The notes under the pieces are model-generated. The model saw nothing but the letters and a program-made list of their open reading frames with translations. It did no database searches and was not told where the DNA came from. A program made the position numbers and the translations under genes. A stretch of 64,000 nucleotides of DNA from Zygnema cylindricum (lineage: Eukaryota; Streptophyta; Zygnematophyceae; Zygnematales; Zygnemataceae): NCBI GenBank assembly GCA_037447655.1, contig JBBHKE010002338.1, positions 1 through 64,000 on the forward strand. The letters are read 5' to 3'. Positions 1-10,539 of this stretch are shown piece after piece (positions within the stretch are counted from its first letter, which is position 1; each line of letters begins with the position of its first letter).

Positions 1-99
1 TGAGAAAGGACAAAAAAACACACTCGTGAAACCATGGCCGAAATATTTATAATTTGTGACGTCGACGCTGTCATATTTTGAGCGTGACGTCAAAATGTC

Positions 100-345
100 G
101 CAAACCCTAAACATCTACAATGTCACAAGTAGCTAGACGTCTACAACTGTCACTATTTTGTACACGTCATCAACTATCGCGAGTTTTGTAGTCGTCTACA
201 ACCGTCACAAATTACACCCATGTCTACATCTGTCACAATCTAAAGTTACGGTTTCATTTTTTTAAATACAAGTGCTTCGAAATTGTACGGAGAATCTTCG
301 CTAAAAAACAAAGTAGCAATAATAAGTTTTGGTTACATGCAAAAG
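100..345 (+). repeat. Degenerate interspersed repeat R1, copy 1
   Basis: This stretch shares its layout with two other places, about 3335-3570 and 5650-5920. All three have several TGTAGACGTC/TGTCACA-like words, followed by an ATCTTCGCT(A)nACAAAGTA segment (here near 290-320) and then a TTACAT word. It has no coding potential. The copies are too diverged to be recent, and I see no terminal features that assign it to a class. The last copy forms one arm of an inverted repeat, so R1 is probably the terminal part of an old DNA transposon or foldback element. Confidence 0.5.
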
Positions 346-1562
346 TACCCTAAGTCCCTGCGACCTTTTCTGCTTTAGAATGCGTGGTAAATTATGAAAA
401 TCCGCTTTCATAAATTTTCTCTTTGCCCTGACTTCGTCGCATGCGCCGAAAAAAGGTATCCGTACCAATTCACGTGGTCAGCCTTGTCGGTCAGAGTATC
501 ACAATCGACACGTGTTATCGCACCTTCCCCCAGTACGCCCTATGGTTCACTAACTACGGGTTCTGTTCTCGAATTCGGGTACACACACAACAAAAATAAA
601 GACTTTATTTCCAGAAACACGATGGTTAAACTATCCAGAGACAAAGCAAGATTGAGAGGTATTATTGTTGACGACCGTTAATGGTTAGGTACCAAAATCC
701 GTGCGTATTTCAAACATCGCAAACTCAAAGCATAACTAAGGGTAAAATTCCATTAGGCGGTCCCAGTAAATGTACGGACAAGTCTACTGGCTGCGTTTAC
801 TGGAAGACTGTTCCATTTTGTCGGGTCAGTAACAAACCTTCCTCAATTATGATTGGCGCCACAAAGGCTAAAGTCCAAATTTTGAAAATCTTCAAAAAAT
901 CTACAAACAGAAAGTCAGAACGAAATATCTGTACGATCGCATGTAGTTAATGATTCGACATAAACTTTGCAGCCAGATTTTGATTTTGAAAATAGAAATC
1001 AAAATTTCGAAAAGGGATGGCAAAAAGACGCGGCAAACTTTGAAGACCGCGACAAAATTTGAGTGTCGGTGGATGTCAAACAGAGCGTGCGAGGATATTG
1101 TCGGCTCACCTGCATCCAGAGTGGCAAGCGGCACATGGCCTCTACGACGTAGGCATATGGCATGTATGACGTGTAGACTTACGATCGCTTGTTCTAAGCG
1201 GATATTTTCTTTTCATTTTCACATGTACCAATGGTACAGGACCAGTATCGAGCAACTCTCCTCGCGAGGAGAGTATCTTCACACTGGATGATGGGCGCGA
1301 TTACTTTGCGTATATGAAAAAGTAGAATATCCAACGGCCAGGAATTACGCCTACATCATTCGATCCTCTTGACAGCCTTCGAGTAACGATATTTCGTATG
1401 AAAACAAAAAAATGGTACGGCTTTATACGGCATTGTACGAATACGTACGGCCTCCAGTAACAAACCCCACCTTTCGTCTTGTGGAATTCTACCCTAAAAG
1501 TAAAAAAACAGATAATAGAATAATAGTCGCTCAAAATACTACTCGATACCCTAAAACTAAAA
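346..1562. other. Gene-free sequence
   Basis: Short open frames occur on both strands but none has a recognisable domain, a long coding stretch or splice-linked partners. The stretch 1150-1450 is dense in GTACGG/GTACGA words, a feature repeated in other non-coding parts of the window. I see nothing else here. Confidence 0.6.
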
Positions 1563-2624
1563 ATGGGGAATTAATCTTGACAATGACTGTTTTGGTTGCG
1601 CACAGTCACTTACATCACTTTGTCAAAAATTGCACGTTTGAAAGGGCATATTGGTACAGATAAAGTACCGTTGAGTACAAATTTGACGGTAAATCGGTTG
1701 GACAACTTTGACTTTCAAAATATTTTTTCAACCGCTTAAAATTTTGCCGCGCTTCCGGACGTCGACCGTCATAATAGAATTAGCAATTCACACGGCCGAT
1801 GAACGTTTACGTTAACAAAACTATGGCAACCACGTGAAAATAAATGTGTTGCAGACAGTCAATTTTTGTCTTTACGTGAGCTCCACGGTGAGAGCACTTA
1901 GCCGCAAAGTTGAAATTTAATCGTCTAAGCGTTACATTAAACTTAGACGCAAAACGAAACATCTTTAAACTAAAACACTATAAGTCTTGTACAAGAATAT
2001 TAAAACGCACGAAACGAAATAAACATTGTACATTATAATAAAACAAACCAGAGTAAAAATATAAATTGAAATTAAATGAAAAAAATGAGTGTCGTCACGC
2101 ACGACGAAATCAAGCCACACTGTCTACGAATCAACATTCTTACATTGACAACAAAATTTCGTTTCTTTCGTTTTACTATTTCCGTACAAAACTTACAGTG
2201 GTTCACTTTAGTGTAAAGAAATTTCGTTTCAATTTGCGTCTAAGTTCAATGTAACGCTTAAATGATTAAATTTCAATTTTACGGCTAAGTGCTCTCATCG
2301 TGGAGTTCACGTAAAGTCAAAAGTGACCGAATGCAACACTTTTATTTACTTCTGGTTCCTGCAGTTTTGTTACCGTTATCGTTCGTCTGCCGTGTGAATT
2401 CCTAATTTTATTATGACGGTTGACGCCCGCAAGAGCGGCAAAATTTTAAGTGGTTGAAACAATATTTTGAAAGTCAAAGTTGTCCAACCGATTCACTGTC
2501 AAATTTGTACTTAACGGTACTTTATTTGTACCAATATGCACTTCAAACGTATATTATTTGACAAAATGACGTAAGTGACTGTGCGCTACCAAAAAAATCA
2601 CTGTCATGATCAATTCCCTAATAA
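1563..2624. repeat. Long inverted repeat (about 0.5-kb arms)
   Basis: The left arm (about 1563-2030) reads, in reverse complement, as the right arm (about 2140-2624). Matching landmarks include CGGTTGGACAACTTTGACTT at 1695 against its complement near 2480, the GAGAGCACTTAGCC block at 1890 against GGCTAAGTGCTCTC at 2283, and TTACATTAAACTTAGACGC near 1932 against its complement near 2230. By eye the arms are roughly 85% alike, with a spacer of about 110 bp. No open reading frame spans it. The form suits a foldback or long-TIR non-autonomous DNA transposon; I could not see a target duplication. Confidence 0.75.
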
Positions 2625-3334
2625 TGGGGTCCTCGGCATGTAGGTTGTGGGAATGTGTACCTTTAAGCAAATCCCTCGCGGATATATAAACTTTTCTTTA
2701 ACTTTTGCTACTGTTTGGCTTATAGGTTTGCATACTTTTCATTTTTTCTTGCTCCGATTGGCTTGTATATTGAAGCGTGTTGCATAACACATAGACGCGA
2801 AGCTGCTGTAGCAAGTGCAAAAATTTTAGTATATTAGTTTTGGGCGTTTTTTAACGTTCAAAGAATTTCTATCAAAAAAATTAGAAAAATAACCTAGGGC
2901 TGTGTCCCCATGTGGCAAAAGTAAGAGTTTTTTTTGTCATTTTTCTCAAAAACTAAGCACCGTACAAAAAAAGAAAAACAAAAAAGTAGTACCAAGGAAG
3001 TGACCAAAAAGTACGGTTTGCGCAATTTCAAAATAATATGTCGTCGTCTTAATCGACCCATAGCCACGTCATGCCAAGTCAAGTTCAAACTTTACCTTGA
3101 AACACATCTCCGATGTGTTTTAAATTAAAGTATCACCGCTCCACAAACATGAAAAAGTATTTGCACGTTTTAGAGGAGTTCAAAAGTTTTCGACGAGGAG
3201 AAGGTTTTTTTTCGTTTGTTTGTATTCAGTGCGAAGGTTTTTTTATCAAGGGGCTCAATAATTCAATGTCATTTTATAGCAATTAGACCAAAGAGAAAGG
3301 CATTTTTTCAACCATGAATAGCACAATAATGGTT
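2625..3334. repeat. Gene-free sequence with repeat R2, copy 1
   Basis: About 2893-3135 is the first copy of a second repeat, R2. It has a TGTCCCCATGTG word, a poly-T plus TGTC stretch, a GTCGTC.T...TCGACCCA(T/C)AGCCACG segment and a closing CGATGTG-TTTTAAA word. Related copies lie at about 4683-4945 and, inverted, at about 7690-7975; a partial one is near 5970-6040. No gene was seen. Confidence 0.5.
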
Positions 3335-3570
3335 ATATATCTACAGTGTCACGCAAATAAATGCAACATCGCAAACAGTTACAAAAAATAAGGTGCGACA
3401 ACATAGATTGTAGACGTTGAGATTCGTCACATGCATTGTCGACATATACCTGTGTCACAAACTTAAGCAACGATTTCGTTTTTATGCATTGGGACACTTG
3501 AAAACTGTGTACTTAGAATCTTCGCTATAATACAAAGTAAGTTAGTTAAGTTACGATTACATGAGGACAC
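3335..3570 (+). repeat. Repeat R1, copy 2
   Basis: It matches R1 copy 1 in order: TGTAGACGTTGA words and GTCACA words, then AATCTTCGCTATAATACAAA near 3522 followed by TTACGATTACAT. The closest match to its right end is near 5865-5905. It has no coding potential. Confidence 0.5.
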
Positions 3571-3721
3571 GCCTTAAACTTGCCCTTAAGTCTTAAAAAT
3601 CTTAAAAAACCATAAAATCTCCCCTCCCCCCCAAAAAAAAAATGAAATTGAATACTCTTATTTCTCCGTGGCTAACATGACAACAGTTTAAATAATTATT
3701 ACAAAAAAAACATGAAAAACC

Positions 3722-4187
3722 TAATGTTGTGTATCGACAATAAATTTATCGCGATAACACCAATATCGATTGTTATTGGTAATCGAACCGTCAAGGGTTC
3801 CGATATATCTCCCTGAGACCAAAAATTTCCTTATCGGCGATAAGTGGAAAAATAATAGTACGCCACATAATACAACTTTATAATATACTGTATTATATTT
3901 TTCACTGTATATAGCAGGGGGCATGCTACGGGTAACAATTTGTTCCGTACTCTGTGTAACTTAATAACGGCGGTTCAGTGCGACGGAATAAACCGTACAA
4001 TTGTACGATACCAAATTTACAATTATCGTTGATAGTTATCGGTACTGGTGTTATTGGGATCAAAAATCGATATTATCGATTTCTTATCGCCGATAACACC
4101 AATGTCGATATATCCTGCCATATTCATCGGCAAGCCAAAAAAAGGTACATATCGATTATCGGCGAAACCCTACGATACACAACACTA
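3722..4187. mobile_element. Non-autonomous hAT-type element, 466 bp
   Basis: The ends are inverted repeats: TAATGTTGTGTATCG on the left, and CGATACACAACACTA on the right, which reads TAGTGTTGTGTATCG in reverse. The flanks GAAAAACC (3714-3721) and TAAAAACC (4188-4195) form an 8-bp target duplication with one mismatch. An 8-bp duplication and an A/TAG-type end are typical of hAT transposons. The subterminal regions are packed with TATCGGCGATAA-like words in both orientations, as expected for transposase-binding clusters. There is no transposase frame. A larger relative lies at 55546-56440 with nearly the same ends. Confidence 0.85.
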
Positions 4188-4195
4188 TAAAAACC

Positions 4196-4682
4196 TTCAA
4201 GTTTTGTACCTATATAACGAAAACTTTGAAATACAAATTTGCATTTTGGTGAAGATTGTACGTAGTATTGTTTAGTGTGTTCCAATGTCCGGAAACGAAA
4301 CTGTTACTTAACTCTTCGTTACTTTAATTATGTGACAATATTATACGTCTGTAAAACTTGCGGCGGTTGTAGGCGTTTACAAAACTTACCAAAAAAATTG
4401 TAGACGTCAACAAAAATAAAGAAAATTGTAGATGTCTACAAATGTATGTTGTCAAACCGCATTGTACGAAGGAGAGCGAGAGAGGCGCCCTTCTAAAGAC
4501 ATCGTTGCCATAAACTCCTGCAAAATAAAATTTACGTCCAAGTTGCAAACGAACAAACTACGCTTTTTGTGTTCTCCACCTCATGCAAAAATATTATAAA
4601 AGCGTTGTGACGCGTGCAACAACATTTTATTATTCGGTACTAAAGGTGTTGCTTTTAATGATATCGACCCTCAAATCGACTT
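4196..4682. other. Gene-free sequence with TGTAGACGTC words
   Basis: Between 4330 and 4450 there are several near-palindromic words of the TTGTAGACGTCTACAA type (for example TTGTAGGCGTTTACAA, TTGTAGACGTCAACAA, TTGTAGATGTCTACAA). The same word family recurs at 100-200, 3400-3440, 5740-5800 and 7340-7420. No gene was seen. Confidence 0.5.
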
Positions 4683-4945
4683 AAAAAACAAGGTATGTCC
4701 CCATGTGCATAAGTTAGGTTTTTTTTGTCGTTTCCCTGTAAAACTTAGCGCCGTATTGCCTAAGTTGCAACCGTAAGAGGAAATCGCAAATTTGTAGAGT
4801 ACAACTTGCGTGATCCTCGATCTTAGGATGTACAAAATTTTGTCGTCTTGTGTTTTTCGACCCACAGCCACGACAAAAACGTCATCTTCAAACTTTTTCT
4901 TTAAACATGTCGGCGATGTGATTTAAAACAAAGTATTTTTCGATA
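4683..4945 (+). repeat. Repeat R2, copy 2
   Basis: It has the same order of blocks as R2 copy 1: TATGTCCCCATGTG, a poly-T plus TGTCGTTT block, GTCGTCTTG...TCGACCCACAGCCACG, and CGGCGATGTG near the right end. It is diverged and non-coding. Confidence 0.5.
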
Positions 4946-5320
4946 AAAAAATAGGAAAATATATTCGCACATGCCGTAATGTTCAAAAAAAGTCAAACGA
5001 TTTTCAAGGACAAAGAAGGTATAGAATTCACTATGTTATGTCTGTTTGCGTCCATAAAAGTATATGATTTATTTTGCTAGAATGGAAATTTCCGTTTCAG
5101 GGGTCTAGAGATCCGACGCCATTGACAAAAAGGTGAGAAATCTCCGAAGCCACATCAACCCGCACTCACCGCACCTTCAAAGTTTACCACGCCTTCAAAC
5201 TGTACTATTCCGCATTCTTTCAACATAGGGCTCTAGTTAAATGGTAGGAATTTGGAAAATTAAAACACTCAGAGTGACGTTTTCTGACCACTGCAAGAGA
5301 TATTTAACCATTTTATCTGC

Positions 5321-5322
<2 letters not shown>

Positions 5323-5361
<39 letters not shown>
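5323..5361. repeat. (TA)n microsatellite
   Basis: An uninterrupted run of about 19 TA units. It lies in gene-free sequence between repeats. Confidence 0.95.
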
Positions 5362-5367
<6 letters not shown>

Positions 5368-6109
5368 ATGTTATTCATCTTAGACAATAGCGACTAATAA
5401 GTCTTGTTTATAATCTCCTTTCATCCAAAAATCTGACCTCGTTTTACAAGGCAAGAATAATAATAATTAAAAAAATCATTACGCTTAAAATTGGTTTATT
5501 TATATCACACTCTGTCAACTGTACTATAAAAATCGGCATAACTAAAATCAACTCTAAAATTAAAATCAACCATGTAATTTTAATGAGCCTTAAAATACCG
5601 TACAGAAAAGGTAGAGGAAACGACACTTTTTCAACCATGGACATCCTCCATTGTCAATAAAGTGTCGAAAGGTTGGACGTATACAGATGTCACACAAGGT
5701 TATGCGACGTCCTAAGCAATTTTTCACAATTTGGTGCGTCATCACGGATTGTATACGGTTGACAACCGTCACGGGCATTGTCAACGTATACAATCATCAC
5801 ACCCATGAGTGATAACTTCGTTTGGTACACATAGGGACACCTAAAATCCGGGTCCAACGGATCCGCTCTAAAATACAAAGTAAGTTCGTTAAGTTACAAT
5901 CACATATGGACATACCCATAGTCTAAAGATGAGATGGCATGACGTGGTTGTAGGTCGAAAAGATTATAACGCAAAATTTGGGTGCGTCTCCATGTACTTG
6001 AAACTGAAAGAAATTACTTTGTAATTTAGCGCAGAACTAACGGACCCTAATTTCAGGTGTCTCTATGTGTAACAACGAAATTGTTCCTATAGGGTGTGAC
6101 TATTGTATA

Positions 6110-7302
6110 TGAAACTCTGAGACCTCCATTGGCCCTCAGAGTATGCAGATCCAAAAGAAGCTAATCTAGATAGTGCCGACTCCAAGTTAATATAAACCCA
6201 AGTGACTGACCCCTTGACAGTCAGAACCCCAATATAGATTCACCCCTGTGAAATAACACGTTCTGTGTGCTCAGTTCCACCACAGAATGCAAAGTTAGAA
6301 TATGAGATTTGGACACATTCACCCACTTTGACTTTCCCTTAGAAATGCAGCCACCCTGGCAGACAAAAACTCTGACCGACTACACCCCTGTGTAGCCTGG
6401 ACTCCCCTGAGTCCGCAGCAAAAAGAATCACTGAAAATGGTCAAGTAAATTGATAGTTATGGCTTCCCAAAGTTTGCCATTTATACAGGGTGCTCTCTGG
6501 GAGAGGCAGTGCCTATCCAAAATTTATCTAAGTCCTATTCCCTCTCTAAAACTCTATCTACTGAAGTACGGCACCAATCAAATTACTGTGTCGTACAGAA
6601 AAGTACAGGTGCCGGTGTACTTTCTGTACGGCCATTGTACGACATGGCCAAAATGTCGACACGTGTCATATCCGGATTTGTTCCCGTAATCTCCGGAGTT
6701 GCCGCAATCCAACGTAGTGTTACCACGTGTCACGCAATGTGGCGGTGATCGCAAACCGCCAAAATCGTACGCCGCGATCTCGGCATCCTTCGCGGCCGTC
6801 CGATCAATTTTGGGTTTCAATCGTGGCCGTCATAAATACCTGCGCGGTATTCTTTCCGGCGTCAAACAAACTGCGCGGTATTTATTTCGTAGTTGTACCG
6901 TACGTCGTACTTTACATAACTGTTTCTATGCTCTATGCATATAGTTCTAGTTAAATGAATTAGTATTATTGTAACTGTTTAAATAAACATCATACCCCGT
7001 AATACCTAATGTAATTTAGACTATGTGGTTAAGACTACCGGCTGTTGCGGTTGAGACAAGTGGCAGGTACCAGGATCAAATCCTGGCCCTGTCAAAACTA
7101 CCTTTTAGAGAAAACCCCCTATAAAACAACTGTCTGTCTCCTTTTAGACAGCACAGGCAGCCATGGCTAACTCCTTCTCCAGTCTTCAGTGACTGCGACA
7201 AGTGTGGGGACTTGAGGAGGAGTTAGAGGCAGGCTGTCAATATCTACTATTTTGCTTTTTATTTTGCAATCTCTAGACCTAGAAAATACTTGAATTCCAA
7301 CA
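6110..7302 (-). mobile_element. Solo LTR of a Ty1/copia element, 1193 bp
   Basis: The element begins TGAAACTCTGAGACC at 6110 and ends ...TTCCAACA at 7302. It is flanked on both sides by the perfect 5-bp duplication GTATA (6105-6109 and 7303-7307). It is the reverse complement of the 3' LTR at 12825-13890: both share the ends (TGTWGRAATT... to ...TTTCA on the LTR's own strand), a GTACGG-rich block, a tRNA-like block and the TCAGTGACTGCGACAAGTGT block. TG..CA ends, a 5-bp duplication and no internal region identify a solo LTR left by LTR-LTR recombination. It interrupts the right arm of an older inverted repeat, which dates it after that repeat. Confidence 0.93.
7018..7095 (+). other. tRNA-like sequence inside the solo LTR
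   Basis: The block has a perfect T-arm, CCAGG-ATCAAAT-CCTGG, containing the box-B-like GGATCAAATCC. It also has an upstream D-arm-like stretch (TATGTGGTTAAGACTACC) and an ending CCCTGTCA. The matching block in the 3' LTR at 13051-13128 has AATGGATAAGGC in the D-arm position and ATTCCAGG before the T-loop, which resembles tRNA-Arg. The acceptor stem pairs poorly and no plausible anticodon arm is clear, so this is a fossil tRNA or the head of a tRNA-derived SINE rather than a working tRNA. It lies antisense to the LTR. Confidence 0.55.
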
Positions 7303-7440
7303 GTATACGTCAACAATGCTCGTGACGATTATCAGGGTCTACAATCTGGGATGATGCACGATATTTTTTGAAATTGCTTGTGACGTCGCATGTCTTTTCG
7401 AAACATTGTAGACGTTTCCTTCCAGCCTGCGACGTTTCAC

Positions 7441-8100
7441 GGATGAAGAAGATTCTCTTTGCCTTTGCGTTTTGCCTTTGCGTCTCTTGTCCGATTGACG
7501 TGAAATGGCATTAAAACCCTTTGGAAAAACATTCCGTACCAGATGAAAAAGTACAAAAAAAAAATGTTTACTTTTATTCTTTGCAATGAACGCAACGGAC
7601 AAAACATAACAAATTGTATACTTGTCGCCATCACTTGAATTTGTTTGAAATTTTTGGGAATATTTTTACATGTGCGAATACGTGTTCCTACTTGTTTTTC
7701 GAAAATACTTTGTTTTTAAACACATCGTCCATGTGTTTTAAAGAATAGTTTGAATATGACGTTTTTTGGCGTGGCCATGGTTTCAAAGAACACAAGACAA
7801 CTACATGTAGTACATCCAAAATTCGATGATGACGCAAAATGTACTTCTCATTTTTTATATTTTTTTGTACGGTTGAAACTTACGCGTTACGGCGGTAAGT
7901 TTTAGAGGAAACGACAGAAAAAAAACCCTTACTTTGAAACATATAGACGCACCCTCATTCGGAAGATTAAAGGTGACATTAATTTCGTATGGTGGGGGAG
8001 GTTCAATGTTTGAGGAAAACAACAAAAAACCCCTTATTTGTTAAGGGTCATTTAGCGTCAGTTCACTTTTGGCACATTTGTACCTTCCATTATATGTGTC
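7441..8100 (-). repeat. Gene-free sequence with inverted repeat R2, copy 3
   Basis: About 7690-7975 reads, in reverse, as R2: ACACATCGTCCATGTGTTTTAAA near 7719 matches the right end of copies 1 and 2, and AGGAAACGACAGAAAAAAAACCC near 7910 matches their left poly-T/TGTCGTTT block. The rest shows no gene. Confidence 0.45.
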
Positions 8101-8295
8101 GGTGGTCTTGTCCGTAATCTTCATTTCTTACGTTGGTCAAGTCTTGCCGACCGTCTTATCCGGACGACTTACTTTTGGTCCTGTCCGTACTTCTATACGT
8201 CGGTCCAGTATTTCTCATACGCCGGTCTAGTCTTTTCTACGTACAAAGTCCATTGACCGTTGGTCCAGTCCTTTGACCGTCGGTCCAGTCTTTCT
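8101..8295 (+). repeat. Degenerate tandem array of GGTCCAGTC units
   Basis: The word GGTC(C/A/T)(A/T)GT(C/A) recurs at about 8133, 8177, 8212, 8224, 8262 and 8283, usually preceded by a CCGTC/CGTC stretch and followed by pyrimidines. The last two units are nearly identical (ACCGTTGGTCCAGTC and ACCGTCGGTCCAGTC, 21 bp apart). It sits just upstream of a TATA-like box (TTGTATATAAG, about 8393-8403) and of the gag at 8489, so it may be an enhancer-like array inside the 5' LTR of that element. Confidence 0.6.
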
Positions 8296-8488
8296 TTTTT
8301 CTTACATACATTTATTATAATCTAGACTAGGATCCCTTTGTTATAGCGCTCCGTAGAGCGTTTAGACTCCATAGTAATTAGCACTGTATATTTTGTATAT
8401 AAGTGACTCTTCTCACTTAATGAAATTATCCTAAATACAAATCAATTTCTCTTTCAAATGAATTGATCTTTCTCTTGTGTATAATTTC

Positions 8489-9436
8489 ATGGCATCCGCC
8501 AATCCACCTCCAATAGGTTATGGGTCGGCCTTGCCATTTCTAATAGCATCCATAAGTTTGATGGCCAAAACTTCTATGATTGGTCTTTTTCAGCCATGCA
8601 TTTTTTCAAACACGAAAAGATTTGGGATCACTTTATAGGAATTTCTAAACCTCCTATTCTTTCTTCTACTGATACACCAGTACAAAAAGCTAGCAAAGAG
8701 TTGGAAATAGCTACATGGAAACAAAAGGATGAGGATGCGCACGCTCGCCTAGTGATGTCAATACTACTAAGCGCACTCGACTTATTCGTGGCGCCTTTTT
8801 TTCCGTTGAGGCTTGGAATCGTCTTCAAGCGGCTTATATTCGAGCCGGATGGGCCGCCCACCGAATTCAAAAACGAGCATTTTTCAATTCCATCAAAAAA
8901 TCAACGGACTCCATGTAATACTGGATTAGCATGGTCAAATTGTCGGCCGGAAAGTGCATCATGATTGGCGTGCACCTTTTCAACGAGGATCTCTCCTCTA
9001 CTCTTTTGGGAGGACTTCCTGAAACCTTTTCTCCTTTCATTTATTCATTTGACAATGCAGACCAATCCATTTCTTTCCACTCCCTTTGTACCAAACTTTT
9101 GCATAGAGAGACAAAAAAACTTTCTTTTTCCGCTCCAAATCTCTACCATGCAAATGCCTTTGTTGCTGCAAATCGCACATCTAACTCAGGGGGGTGCAAC
9201 GTTTTTTTTGCTCTTATTGAAAAATAAAGGGACACGCCATTGAAAAATGTCGCAAATTGGCTAGGCGCAAGGCAGCCGAGGCTTCCAATCCCACCAAAAA
9301 TAGCGGGGATGCCAAAATCGTTCAAGCCACCCCACGGATCCTTCCCACCCCTCCATCCCCTCTGCACCTTTCTTATGCTCCATATTTTTCCTATTATTAT
9401 CACTTTTCTCCTTCTCCACACCTCCCTCAATCTTTT
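8489..9436 (+). pseudogene. Broken Ty1/copia gag (element G)
   Basis: An ATG at 8489 opens MASANPPPIGYGSALPF, after which the frame shifts. The next block (about 8545-8770) is a UBN2-type copia gag N-terminus with FDGQNFYDW followed by a KEWDHF-like helix and SKELEIATWKQKDEDA. A later block at about 8931-9180 carries LLGGLPETFSPF, the usual gag 'GLP' motif. Remnants of a CCHC knuckle follow (KGHAIEKCRKLARRK, about 9226-9290). At least three frame changes are needed and the element stops at 9437, where the LTR of element C begins. It is non-functional. It differs in sequence from the gag of elements B, C and the copy at 26879. Confidence 0.8.
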
Positions 9437-9807
9437 AATAGATAGAGTCTGTGAGAGAGATAGGACTTAGAAAAAATTGGTAGATAGGACCTTTTCTCCC
9501 AGAGAGCTTCCATACAAATGGTCAACTTTGACCCTCCATAACTCACTGCTCAGGGGAGCAAATTCATAGATTCTTTTTGCTATCGACTCACGAAAGTCTT
9601 GCCTTCACAGAAGTGAAGGTGGTCAGAGTTTTTGTTTGCCAAGGTTGCAATTATTCGTGCTGAAACACAAAGGGGTCAGGGTTATCATAGAGGCTTATTG
9701 GAAGATGTCCACTCTGAGGACATATGGAGGTCTCAGAGTTTCACGTTATATGCCCACCCTCTAGGGTACCAATCTTTAATGGAACTTGCTTCATATAATG
9801 AGAAAGA

Positions 9808-10355
9808 ATGATGATAGGAGCTCTATGCGAAAAATGGTTTTGGGGGATAGTGAGTGGACGAGTGGGGCGTCCATCAAGTCTTGGAACTCCTCCAGGGTTT
9901 CGAGGAAGAAAATTCACAAAGAAAGCAGATCCACCTTCAACGGAGGAGACAAAGGAAGGAGAGGTGTTGGACAAAGGAGCGGAGAAGGAGACAACCACAC
10001 CAATAGCAACTGGTTCAGCATTCATGTCACCTATTCCGAGGAACGAGGAGAATGATATTGAAACCTGGGACTTCAACAATAAGGCAGCAAAACACTTCAT
10101 CCTACGCCATCTTACTCAAGGACTTACATGTCCTCAATTGTTGGTAGAAAGGGCATCCGATCTTTGGATGACTCTCATAGAGATGTACCGAAGTGGTACG
10201 ATTTAGCAACAACAGTTGGCTGATCAGAAAGTTAAAGAGTATGTATACAAAAGGGGGAAGATGTTGGATTTTTGCAATGAGCTTGCTACACTCTTCATGG
10301 AGCCTGAGAGTGCGGAAAATATTTTAGTGAAAAAGAAAAGGTTAATTGTTTACTG
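9808..10355 (+). pseudogene. Copia gag fragment (element C)
   Basis: An open stretch of about 130 codons includes a Ser/Thr/Pro/Glu-rich lead and a UBN2-like core: ETWDFNNKAAKHFILRHLT then LVERASDLWMTLIEMYRSG. A TAG at about 10204 interrupts it; the frame then continues through QQQLADQKVKEYVY and LDFCNELATLF to about 10355. The usual CCHC knuckle is missing. Gag would form the virus-like particle around the element RNA. Compared with B, the N-terminal SAPLGPSAP-type leader is absent. Confidence 0.75.
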
Positions 10356-10539
10356 ATGAAGATACTCGATGAGTTCGAGAACATAGTCAACCGTGTGCAG
10401 GACTTGCAAGACTCAAAGTGGATATGGGACTTAGTGGTAGGGATGATTCTCCTTCGGGAGAATACGATTGGGATCCGAAGGGGAGGAAAGAGTGTGCAAG
10501 CCCTGGCAACTGCGACCGATTGGAGGAACAACGATGTCG

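Larger units (their letters stand above)
5650..7440. repeat. Long inverted repeat split by a solo LTR
   Basis: The left arm (about 5650-5905) contains ATTGTCAACGTATACAATCA and AGGGACACCTAAAATCCGGG. Its reverse complement appears at 6043-6104 (AATTTCAGGTGTCTCTATGTG, then GGGTGTGACTATTGTATA). It resumes at 7303 (GTATACGTCAACAATGCTCG) and runs to about 7420. Once the 6110-7302 LTR and one copy of its GTATA duplication are taken out, the right arm is continuous. The arms carry the R1 repeat, so R1 is probably the terminal region of a foldback-like element. Confidence 0.75.

Noticed and set aside
7018-7095. Functional tRNA gene
   Set aside because: The T-arm is good but acceptor and anticodon stems do not form convincingly, and it is diverged between LTR copies.
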